Of a DNA stretch of 64,000 bases, positions 12,001-17,317 are shown piece after piece. The stretch is from positions 806,001 to 870,000 of the forward strand of contig JABMLP010000008.1 of the NCBI GenBank assembly GCA_013176395.1, written 5' to 3'. The stretch comes from Venturia oleaginea (taxonomy: Eukaryota; Ascomycota; Dothideomycetes; Venturiales; Venturiaceae). The stretch's first letter is position 1. Every line of letters starts with the position of its first letter. The notes below the pieces were generated by a model that searched no databases, was not told the origin of the DNA, and was given only the letters and a program-made list of their open reading frames with translations. The position numbers and the translations under genes are program-made.

Positions 12001-13252
12001 ATGGAGATGTTATGGGTGAGTGGGCAGGAGAATGGCCAGAGGAGCTTTCGATGCCATAAGAAGCGTTTGGCGCAGTTAAAGAAGGGTTGTGATAGCTATA
12101 TGATGTCGCGGGAATGGTACTCGAGCCTCCTTGGTACGACACTCCAGGACTATCTGATCCGGCAGCATGCATCGGGGAACTGACAGATTGAGAAGAGTGA
12201 TGTCCGAGCCCATAAGCTGCGGCAGCGCCTCCTGCAAGTGCTGCTGCCGATGCCAGTTTGCTAGTGGTTTTCGAAGAGCCAGTCAACTTGGAAGTCGGTC
12301 TTGGTCGAACTCCAGCTGAACTGGGAAGCTTTGCTGGTTTTCCAGGATTGGAAGTTGTAAAAACCGGAATTGGGCCACTGAAGTAATCGTTCGCTGTACC
12401 ATGACCAGTCTCTTCTGGTGGCTTCGCCTCTGCTGAGGGGGTAATGAGATGAGGTTGCGCGTTGATCGTAGGCTCCTCAGGACGAACGCCAGGCTGATAC
12501 GCGACAGATTCCCCCTGATCACCGTAGTAGGCGGCTGCATCTCCTGCTCGAAACGGTGCCTCGTAAGTTGGGGGATTTTGTCCAGGGAACTGATTGCCAA
12601 CATGAGAGTCCGTAGTAGTATGCATTGGTGTAGTTGCAATCGATCCAGAAGCACCCATCTGTCCACGCAATTGGGAGAAACCAGCTGCGCCCATTTCCTC
12701 ACCAGCTCTGTTCCTCGTCCCTGTATCTGTCCGACTCACTCCTCTCTCTCTCACTCCTCGCTCACTCTCACTCCGACTGCTCCTCTTCCCTGACTTCGCC
12801 CTCTCTTCCCGTCTCTCTTCCCTCCTCTTGTCGCGATCACTGGACGCCCGCTCACTCACATCGCGACTTGGTGATCGATCGCGGCGCATCATGCTCTCCT
12901 GGTTTTCGTAGTAATATGGTACGTCGTCTAAGGGGGCGGTAGATGTCCTCTTCGGTTTGTCCTCGCCGCGCGCTGACCGCGAATCTCGTACAGTTGAGGG
13001 TGCTGTCGCATAGCTCGAGGCCACTGATTCCGGGGCAGTGGGATATGAGTATGTTCGTGTTGTTGTTGATTTCCTTGGTCGGTCGCGTTCGTCGTCGTCG
13101 TTGTCTCTGTCTCTGTGTCTCCGGCGGGAGAAACTCGATACCACGGATTCTGCAGCTGGCTTTCGAGAGGAAGTCGACTCGCTCCTCCCTCGGGCGCTGC
13201 TGCTCTTGCTGGGAGAGCGTTCGCTATCTTTTCCTGTTAGTTTGTTCCACAT
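1..13252 (-). CDS. Giant involucrin-repeat protein, N-terminal part (C-terminus beyond window)
   Basis: A single reverse-strand frame stays open from an ATG at 13252 to the left edge, at least 4417 codons with no intron. The stop lies outside the window. The product is almost all low-complexity and charged, matching fungal involucrin-repeat proteins. Seen in order: a Ser/Arg-rich head; a His/Gln/Ser-rich part (about 11.8-12.0 kb); a long Arg/Glu heptad-like coiled coil (about 9.0-9.6 kb, residues ~1210-1420); a KHRSKRDSD repeat block (6.5-6.9 kb); and a C-terminal array of Lys-rich KKDKK motifs followed by an FDDE-like acidic tail (1.7-3.0 kb). Ala/Gly-rich hydrophobic segments recur throughout. 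Function is not established for the family. A structural or septal role is sometimes supposed, but nothing here shows it. The start has no rival upstream, and the other two reverse frames hold only short ORFs. Confidence 0.85.
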   Translation of the reverse strand, partial: MWNKLTGKDSERSPSKSSSARGRSESTSSRKPAAESVVSSFSRRRHRDRDNDDDERDRPRKSTTTRTYSYPTAPESVASSYATAPSTVRDSRSARGEDKPKRTSTAPLDDVPYYYENQESMMRRDRSPSRDVSERASSDRDKRREERREERAKSGKRSSRSESERGVRERGVSRTDTGTRNRAGEEMGAAGFSQLRGQMGASGSIATTPMHTTTDSHVGNQFPGQNPPTYEAPFRAGDAAAYYGDQGESVAYQPGVRPEEPTINAQPHLITPSAEAKPPEETGHGTANDYFSGPIPVFTTSNPGKPAKLPSSAGVRPRPTSKLTGSSKTTSKLASAAALAGGAAAAYGLGHHSSQSVSSPMHAAGSDSPGVSYQGGSSTIPATSYSYHNPSLTAPNASYGIESSSGHSPAHSPITSPYPSPGRSPSRPHQSHAGAYAASASGLAGAYALNEFSNQHSSQQHSYQQHSSHQHASYQHSHHQHSASMPSEDGVYYASGAIHSNGQGGHYHSPMAMEHKHTGPIHKVVEWWKDHEDVQKMEEYTEYIGVCRHCFDPKSTIWDAPRKHNYGKKKSNDSLRSGQRSGDYIGSGRIEKDSRYSRNSSDDEIRRKRSSKGSWLATGLAGYGIAKAGKALIGNKRANFDDTYSVKSGRRSRTAVNRSRSTSRDRKSYTSHGVTGGRSSLMDIKSKSRLSGSVAGSYVDVLDHDEGNYDIERRRSKRSTRSRSSSRDRNSKILGIGAGAAIAGAAYGAHERRNHRSRSNSPQKKFEHSRRGSNHGSDRSYAVYAQSARNRGSRRSFGASSRSSREDLSTGGGGILGSIFGGGKRKKAHARKKSGFSFFGNGSSSSADIGMAYGTDVRRESRAKRIDKTEKKTKRKSSNDRLNATLLGIGATAAALAAAQHSKNKHSKSELVAVKERKDKLGRSSHGRRHSDVSVSPADDDDEGWESDPDDETTSMESLGLAYGSFDAKGKARKSTESLASNDSGTWKWGWRWGRKKEKRASQENLNSSFSKPAAALGGAAATGAILGRVGSRQDDNLSTISSSQQSLQSVYPVPTTDPSRFDVVRRTESVSSNQQQPFYTNRPANLTLQQPQPLPQVNGTVYAAQSQYSSSYVAPTGPPVDFSTSSVNLPTTFTANEKESSSRRSSDNERPPLPPPRRRRASSPVQSSMKKDVAIGAAAIGLGAAAGLALAGGKSPSKDVGFDFDQDKIDRENRRTKERRLREEEDLAQDRRRQEAEDLARRRRREEDARIEAEVKAEVERESRRAEQRRLQEEEDLARDRRMREEAQIEDERKASLEREASRQAAIVREADLRLQREREVERMRQEREVERMRQEREDAARESAGREEAYRLEHERQERQEREDAARQSAAREEAYRLEQERQEKEERDRDRQQERERKKRERQEAREARETERRKTREQERKAEIREPEEKSDSWVAAGLASVAAAAAVAAAVKPGKEKDNKRQVHEEVRHKLSDSEESASTVRRVAPSTVIPNIVPAALNVVVAEPSKVEVDTFDDEVVFDPDYFKKAKDKRAAARKLELVRRAADKVITDLEEHYNEKPIDPAEFFAPAELKDHSNDHAIIGPNSDADIHVYHAGSISSRGPPYEKPYTFTATKDGIDPSNRLPWPVPVLNLIEPSPPASRGNSIRGELSAPISPNIEPVDSQVSTSDPARARSVTWGEDQTFHYSDSTPEYVRDNFIADHEMPQPSTYSIPIFQEHDEIIVEEDDHDSGVRRTAYRPELSRTYPPEIAPFQAAVEDVHEPVYRSYSPEVTPVVITPGEGHGRGFYQSPFYETVSDLSYNVSREYGPTPRHPGFVEGETSEETPDLSKDMPGGFFDDDDIVLQARETSDGRANESYSLDSTLPQFKPNGPPTVPQTYNVVPRMDQVEPEPAPKGKSKKKKSKRREAERDIRDAEPTIPVAAGVTAAALAAAGVGYALSKDTKEPSKTEARKIDETTKPFNVFDFMESTQASSPPQPNMSRKPRDPFKPEAITTPTLERKADPIVSVSLPQNSHDDTSGPRSIEDSGYISRYQSVPDISATTAEPKSHSLPEDMEHERSTSSSRRKRSSSRHDEDLEASISSLKSTKSGDYYDDSKKSRRRSSKKEEDFEPSLERSSSYPASGPGDTENSWKHRKHRSKRDSDIPDDPSVPTTSKLYEMGNDSLPSFERITSYPASEPGDTESSRKHRKHRSKRDSDLLDEHSAPTTPIESPSYERSSSYPASEPGDSERKHRKHRSKRDSDFPDDMSVASISKLYDDEKSSRRRSKRDTGDFDDTASMVSSSSRRRSKRDSEHGDDASVTSSKSPKDSKDKKSSFLGGIFTSSKLLSKSDKPEVSRSQTRNEDDDRERRHRKHRSSSSRAGSDGERSESRRSSRSDRTTDDKEKRRSRSSRDDSTVSAHRKHRSSRDNSTASSHRKHDDDHPYSRYSSQPPEDLVDDVLSHNEDGKSKRSSRSKTEDSFLGPRAEDESADSAAPLPASFVDDFPSPPRLPMPESDIDRGVLDFSALSANNHQYVMPTGLEGEFVGTESADEELPPLPSSRSTSPVYMISVHDLPSLPSTRPSSPLQVGSLHDLPGLPATRPGSPYEEALPKTPPGSPTTPPRPSLVSMRAASTTAIPLRFRRPMLNTPGSTDRPSSPAGASPMSPFSPYSPLHPNARHKKSYSSDFNTAEYRPLYLPERNRQSIDFENNVPPLPDSAAPSVAESDRGYESATSSLGAAFHDAEDVPEDFLDSEETTPKAETFPANVMDLLERGSPTMSRTQSPMRFRDAAIIAGMGGVAAMAAHKLLPSHNKGYDSDVWGGDSDDEFKFPQRETDSEDNRAELLPSPLKVETTPVRPPMPSRGSSSRGSLKKGKKGKKSSQNVSFSGPVVEQTPEELQRIREKDAADAIDSWFDTPSAFADYTPAKKGKKGRASARQSVDMSASEDIASPVTSQSKQPESPATVIEDPSEPDSATPSRRQSETPVVPSPLLQRTAAMKGGKKKSKKGSKSGPPSPVKQNTLDSGASVDDLELAEHDTAGSSVSTPTIFAEPETIEEEPLPSDHTWEFDTSQQTSEPAHNDLLTFEPSMFPPSEAEKPHLQDDQQHDPHTHSAGLIESADFDPAREYFGATDIALPQSPKTKSSTRELTDVQPMAETNSAQEPTIIHDSLTVPAEVATSTKPSSEQIPSFNKSKRKGKKSRIAEIAKLYEPIDPSASIGADDKTSTSSDENAAGTNSTDAQNSEPKPLDEDVSREVELEPVDGKNNNRKGKKNRGSGIFEPTEFSAQEVFNTVHNVTPFVDPDDLDDDLAEKQIPRDLETPPVAAAPITEAPAAEASSGGFFASMFGSWKGKKEKKPAESSVTNQPSTATQDPIKELAVSLVDDVPARTESSQPQQQSPELILGQDISGDLEITPVAEATSPEIELEPMLTGKKNKKDKKAKRASVITAEDDGQPPTIEETLLQSPAVEPSSIVENKSEQDDELEPVTKGKKGKGKKKSKSASRAEDEPVGQPIVQDFQPEIEEPSVVETPIAAAPEVNLEDQFASVSSGKKKKDKKKNKVSSWDIEDEPQELIQETPVMSELSRMIEPTIFETPQVEVHDEFAPAVKSKKKDKKKNRLSVTFEDPVIESTAPDRLAYEDISWVPALSQTQVHNAQSSVSFDDERVFEPFVDITDIPEASREVELALNDVQDEEFASTIKDKKDKKKVTFDDEPAVHTLDDTRIAPGVFEDASTEAVEYLAPITKGKSKKDKKKNRTSVAFDDESADIASKVPEFFSEMEPTSVGAIKDDLAPVTKGKSKKDKKKDRLSSTFDDENTQDAPLQPNFAQDDQSTLTAHTEFLVEKNFAPAPKSKKKKNKNRDSFAFDEENLQQPSESTSIGSKHDEIEVHRDLDTVNVDKAGREDEEEWAPNATGKKKKDKKQTKALLAAPAAAVVGSLAIAHAMDSSSSPNVAFFAKLKAEPIETPKKMKGKGKKRQKADWTEADVEGEPAFNERVDPRFVALPEDDLNLTLDDDQMAEPEKPAISHTEPPIPASHDKAALENLHNVQDGTNQPAPRDSHPFIAPTEVSPVDIELPTTDDADLEVHSHATDAPTGYGDESSSPNLDIGLATTDDITSAAAPRTEPDNEVQNDKVAQQPSPRSVPLPDELESSAGGELDMLEAKGQFDLPDVDPVEIPQQAGLAQHYFELDEKANSYRQLDLAGQIPELSLDAPAEPVPQSGQREETAQDNVQPETPVDKPQVDIGGEAARELQITSEFLQNEPEETKSDDPSENIQQTPQQDDLQIEPSEFLQNELEKTKSDNPSEFIQQPLQQDDLQTEPTVVSAKKSKKKGKKGKKSVPGAPPNEEVSEPVTAPIMEQSESPITQDSNVEDRIVEPAAVTESSLPEPSTEPTKERQQELEQQQSSIDVVKPQVDPEDDLAVGAIKKDIIVK
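1720..3030 (-). repeat. Involucrin-type KKDKK/FDDE repeat array
   Basis: At least seven degenerate units occur at roughly 1720, 1890, 2040, 2180, 2450, 2630 and 2810, with a further one near 2985. Each is a run of Lys (KSKKKDKKKNR-like), usually followed by Ser-x-x-Phe-Asp-Asp-Glu and an acidic spacer of 50-80 residues. This is the signature that gives the family its name. It alternates strongly basic and acidic patches. Confidence 0.7.
6500..6910 (-). repeat. Three-copy internal repeat (KHRKHRSKRDSD block) within the giant ORF
   Basis: Three related units around 6520-6600, 6655-6735 and 6815-6905 each encode a Ser-Tyr-Pro-Ala-Ser stretch, then HRKHRSKRDSD and an acidic Asp-Asp tail. DNA similarity is visible directly, for example the shared string gatcgatg followed by ttcctatgc-like sequence. 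The repeat lies in frame, so copy number can change without breaking the protein. Confidence 0.7.
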
Positions 13253-14814
13253 GCTTACCGCCTATCGCGATCCTCCTCCTCGCGCGTGGTGTGGTCGTCG
13301 GGTATTTTTCGTGTCTCTGGTGTGGCGTAATTTGCTGAGGTGTCAATCGAAGTCCGTAAACAATTACGGTGGCTGGCGGTAATGGAAATCATCAGTCGCA
13401 GGCCTCGTCGTCGTCATAAGTCGTGATATGGTACATTGGGTATATTGCTGTCGATGCGCGATAATGTCAAGGCCAAAGGAGAGAAATCGGAGGACGGATC
13501 TGAACTAGCGGTGGTATTATTTGTGAGGAGAGTTCGGATTCGGGAATTGGTGTCACTGCACGAGCGAGCGGGAGAACGGGAGCTTTGGCGATTGGCGAAG
13601 CGTGACCGGTCGGGTAAGTAACGCGAAAGATCGACGCGCACTCGAACATCAATTATCCCTTACTCTACCTGGTAGGAATAGTTTTCTCCTCGAAGCCACT
13701 TTCACGTGTGGTGGGCAATACTACTCGCACACTGTTCTACGGAGGTATTAATATACTACATAGAATTAGTATGTTGCTTGCCAAATCAGACTGTCAATAT
13801 TGCCAGCAGATCTACTGTCTAGGTCCTCTCTGCAACAGCCTAGATCTGGCAGTTCCTTATCATGAAATCTCTGTCCGCACCGATTGCTGACATGTGCGGG
13901 CATCAAGAGCTCGGGATTCTGATCTGATCTAATGATGCGGATAGCTGAATGGAGTCTTGCTACCCATTTGCAACGATACCTGGTCGTTGATGGCGACGAT
14001 CATCTCCAAATGTAAGCTGGAATCTCCTGTTGGCTGTGGCTGTGCTGTCTTTCCCTTGCTTCGAGATGAAGAGTTCGCGCTCTTCCAGAATAACGATGGC
14101 AGCTTCTATTCGCAGAACTCGGATACGTCGACATTTCACAGAAGACGGCTGTTGATCTTTACCAGGACGTGTTGTGGTAGAGCCTTGCTTGCTTTTGGGT
14201 ATCAAAACTCAATTCGCAGTGCTATCAACCATTACAGCCCAACATCATACGACGTTCGACTCTTGGGACGACATAGGAATCTTGAATATACTCAGTTTGA
14301 TCTAGCAGGTCCAATTATATTCAAACATGCCAACTTCGACTACTTGCCTCTCAGACGGATAGGTAGTGCGGGAACGTCCTTTTGCGGAAGTGTCAAAGGT
14401 GTCGACCGGAAATGTCATTATCAATACATCTCCGAAATCTATCGAGACCTTCGTTTCAAACCTGAATTTTACACCACAGCACCGTTAGTATCATCTTACC
14501 AGGCTCTTCTTCCGAAGCCTGGTGTCTTCTATCGGGATAGAACGTTGCTTATCAGTGCCATCTGCGGCGCCTGACTGTGCAGGAAGAATGCACTTCTCCA
14601 ATTTGTCTTTCACATGACAAGTTGCGTTATAAAAGTAACAAGAGAGATCGGAAAGCATGAGATATTTCTCTATGCATCTCACCATCTCCATCGTCAGTGG
14701 AAATGGCGCAATCTTCCTAGTCTTCGAGCACGCAAAAAGGAAGCGAATAAAAAACACATTTATGGTGTAAGTACTAGAGTATGTTACAAAATATGCAAGA
14801 AGAACAGGTGAATT
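13253..14814. other. Gene-poor intergenic region
   Basis: This is the upstream region of the giant gene and the downstream region of the glycosyltransferase gene. It holds one 205-codon open frame (listed separately, weak). There are no other convincing coding features, and no clear TATA or repeat was seen. Confidence 0.5.
13957..14574 (+). CDS. Unrecognised 205-aa open frame (doubtful gene)
   Basis: An intact ATG-to-stop frame of 205 codons has ordinary, non-repetitive composition and ten cysteines. It has no signal peptide, membrane segment or motif I recognise. It is the longest frame in a 1.7 kb gap, so it could be an orphan gene, a decayed fragment or chance. No splice sites are needed to keep it open. 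Its length is moderate for a chance ORF in DNA of this base composition, hence the low confidence. Confidence 0.22.
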   Translation: MLPICNDTWSLMATIISKCKLESPVGCGCAVFPLLRDEEFALFQNNDGSFYSQNSDTSTFHRRRLLIFTRTCCGRALLAFGYQNSIRSAINHYSPTSYDVRLLGRHRNLEYTQFDLAGPIIFKHANFDYLPLRRIGSAGTSFCGSVKGVDRKCHYQYISEIYRDLRFKPEFYTTAPLVSSYQALLPKPGVFYRDRTLLISAICGA

Positions 14815-14887
14815 GGTCGTGACCGGACTTGAAGCAGCGACACCCAAATCATCAGCCCGATGTTCTAACCAACTGAACTGCATAACC
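14815..14887 (-). tRNA. Degenerate tRNA-Ile(GAU)-like sequence (probable tRNA pseudogene)
   Basis: Read on the minus strand, 73 nt fold into a cloverleaf. The acceptor stem has 6 of 7 pairs (mismatch at 5-68), the D stem GTTC/GAAC is perfect, and the D loop is AGTTGGTTA. The anticodon loop is CTGATGA with anticodon GAT at 14851-14853, the variable loop has 5 nt, and the T loop is TTCAAGT. The base after position 72 is A. The anticodon stem is weakened by several G-U pairs, and the invariant G53-C61 pair is C-C, which breaks the B box. Fungal nuclear tRNA-Ile genes use AAU and UAU anticodons, while GAU is the organellar or bacterial type. A nuclear copy of a mitochondrial tRNA, now decaying, is therefore the best reading. 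Confidence 0.5.
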
Positions 14888-15012
14888 GTGAAGATAAATT
14901 CTAGGGATTCTTTGGCATATTGGTCGTGGGGTTGACTCAGATGCAGAGTAAAGCGAGTACCACCAAACCTACACTCATACAAGAAGTTGCCTCGACCACC
15001 AACAACAAAGGC

Positions 15013-16542
15013 TCACCTTATAGCGGTCGCAGCCAAAACACCATTCCAATAATCCTCCTCGGCCCTTCTCTTCTCCCAAGCCTCGCTCTTAGGAACCAAA
15101 TACTCGCTCAACCAACTATCCTTCAACGTCTTATTCGCACTACCCAAATCACACTGCAACGTCCCCCACTTCTTAATATACATTCCTCTCCCATAATCAG
15201 CCATAGCCCACCAACTCGCCTGAAAAGCGCGGGAGTCATATGTCCACGGTTCGGGTAGTTTCCTCGGACGCCCCTCGATTTTGCGCCCCTGCCATGTGTT
15301 TCGACCATCCTCATTGGAAAGCTTCTGGTCCATCATTTCTTGGAGTTCGGATTTGAGGTATTCGAAGCGTTGAGAGCGAAGAGCGCCGCCAGCAGGCTCG
15401 GGCCCAGAGGGGGAGAGACCCCATTTCGAACGTGCTTTTTCTGTTGGGCCAGGGAAGAAGCGAATTTCAGGGTCTTGTATTACACCTGCTACGTCGAAGA
15501 TGTAACCTGCTTGTGCTTGATCTTTTGTGTATCCGTTCAAGGTTATGCGTGCGTAGGCATCGCAGTCGGTATTATAGTATGGTATGAAGACGTCCCAAGA
15601 GCCAATTTGGCGCCATGCTTCTACATTCACGAGGGCGAGATTGTCGAAGTCGAAAAACTTTATTGCCCATTTTCTCTTCTTTGTGAAAAGACGTTTCTTC
15701 AACTTTGAACTCTTCTCTTTCAAAATTTTCGGCAGATTTGGACCTGATGGCATTTTCCAGTCGTATCCTTCGTTCAGTTCTTCTTCTGATATTGCTGGTT
15801 CGGAAGGTGTGATCGAATACTGGTCAAGGTCTGACGTGTCAAGCGCGTCCAGAACTCGGTGGTAAAATGACTTGTAGGGCGTGAAGTCCTCTGCACTCAG
15901 CACGGCAATGTCCATGTGGCTCCAAAAATAGAATTGCCAGTTTCGCGCTACGGCTTGTCTTAGGAGAAAGTTTTGGAGTTGGGCGAAGTTGAGGAGGGTG
16001 GGTGTCTGAATAATGGCGACTCCATACCGCCCTCTGAACAGATCATAATCGAGGAAGTAAGGGTTATCCGAGGGCAAGGTACGTCTGTTGTTCGCGTCCA
16101 TTGTACCAGTATTGTCCACAATAACGATGTCACTCCGTGGCCAGCCTCCCGCGATGTAGCTCAGTACAGCCTGCCGAAGTATTGTGTTGTTGCGTGTAAA
16201 AGGTATGAATAGTGGCGTTCGGGGATGTGTGGCTTTGTAAACATTGTAGCTGGCGACTTGAGGATGGTATGGCCCTCCACTCGGTGGGAAGTAAAGGAAC
16301 AGCTCCGAGGGTCGAGCACCAAGGATTGGGATGTCCTTGGAGAGGTTCCATTTTCGTTTGCGGTAGGAGTGCGTCACAAAGAAGATGGTAAGACTTATGG
16401 TGACGATAACAATTCTAGACCATCTTCGCCGAAAGGACTGTGGACGCGCGTGTGGGAAGGGCATATTAAAAGTGCCGACTGAAGCAGCAACTTGGTGAAC
16501 AATGACATGGAGCACACGTAGTATGCGCAAAAGAGTTGCCAA
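15013..16542 (-). CDS. Type II membrane glycosyltransferase-like protein
   Basis: The product is a 509-residue single-exon protein. Residues 43-57 form one hydrophobic anchor flanked by Arg/Lys on both sides, giving a short cytoplasmic tail and a large lumenal domain, the usual Golgi glycosyltransferase layout. Further on are an Asn/Asp-containing strand end (VDNTG, 142-146), a SHMDIAVL strand (208-215) and an acidic NTDCDAY motif (324-330). These are compatible with a GT-A fold using a DXD-type metal site. I cannot name the acceptor or the exact family. Met27 (16464) is an alternative start closer to the anchor. The last codons, ATAAGGTGAGC, look like a splice donor, so a short extra 3' exon downstream cannot be excluded. 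Confidence 0.7.
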   Translation of the reverse strand: MATLLRILRVLHVIVHQVAASVGTFNMPFPHARPQSFRRRWSRIVIVTISLTIFFVTHSYRKRKWNLSKDIPILGARPSELFLYFPPSGGPYHPQVASYNVYKATHPRTPLFIPFTRNNTILRQAVLSYIAGGWPRSDIVIVDNTGTMDANNRRTLPSDNPYFLDYDLFRGRYGVAIIQTPTLLNFAQLQNFLLRQAVARNWQFYFWSHMDIAVLSAEDFTPYKSFYHRVLDALDTSDLDQYSITPSEPAISEEELNEGYDWKMPSGPNLPKILKEKSSKLKKRLFTKKRKWAIKFFDFDNLALVNVEAWRQIGSWDVFIPYYNTDCDAYARITLNGYTKDQAQAGYIFDVAGVIQDPEIRFFPGPTEKARSKWGLSPSGPEPAGGALRSQRFEYLKSELQEMMDQKLSNEDGRNTWQGRKIEGRPRKLPEPWTYDSRAFQASWWAMADYGRGMYIKKWGTLQCDLGSANKTLKDSWLSEYLVPKSEAWEKRRAEEDYWNGVLAATAIR

Positions 16543-17317
16543 TACAGCTCCAGTCCCAGCTCTTAAAATGGAAAGGAAGGATACATTCCCGTCTCATCAC
16601 AGGAGCAAAGACATTAGAAAGAAAGCCAGCACATGGTAGTACCGGGGATAAAGATGTTGTGAGCTAGAATTGAGGACAAAAGAGTTGCGGCAGAACAGTG
16701 GCCATATCCCAGGCATTTACTGCTTCAGATATAGATGGTTTGCAGCAAAGGTGGTCCATGCCCTCTTGCTTGAGCGAGTCGCCAATTGCTGAAGACCGGG
16801 CATGCAAATCAATAACATGAATCGAATTTCAGCTTGGGGGACGGATGACTTGATAGCGATGATGAAGAGAAGCGCCCCGAAGGCTCATCGGGACTGGTGC
16901 AGAAGTTCAGCTCTGGCCACGAACAGATGGCTATCGACAGTGATAGGGCATTGAAATGGCAGATGAAAAGTTGAGCAGAAACAAAGATGAAACATGGACA
17001 TTTGGTTTCTCGATAGCGATGTTGTTGAGAGGCTGAAAGTAAAGACGGAATTTTCTACTGCGTCTAAGCTTCGCTTGAGAGTGTCCGTTGTCGCTGGCAG
17101 TGGAGCGTGGAGCTCCATCATCAAAATCGTAATCACGATTCAAGGGTGGGGTGAAGTACAATTCAAGGCCATCACTGTAGATTACTCGATCCAATTCAAT
17201 ACTCATCCTCTATCCATACACCTCCCGTACTGACTGTGACACTGTCATTCTCCTACCACTACTGACTACTGATCTGCCAAAGTCGCCCTTCACACACCAA
17301 CCGGACAGACAGCCACC
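16543..17317. other. Divergent intergenic region (glycosyltransferase / 5-oxoprolinase)
   Basis: This shared upstream region of two divergent genes is 775 bp long. Only short frames on both strands were seen. No convincing RNA gene or repeat was found. Confidence 0.5.

Noticed and set aside
412..12702. Many 60-210 codon frames on both strands inside the first 13 kb
   Set aside because: All reverse-strand ones lie in one alternative frame of the giant ORF, and the forward ones are compositional shadows rich in Ser/Leu/Arg. None has its own domain or start context.
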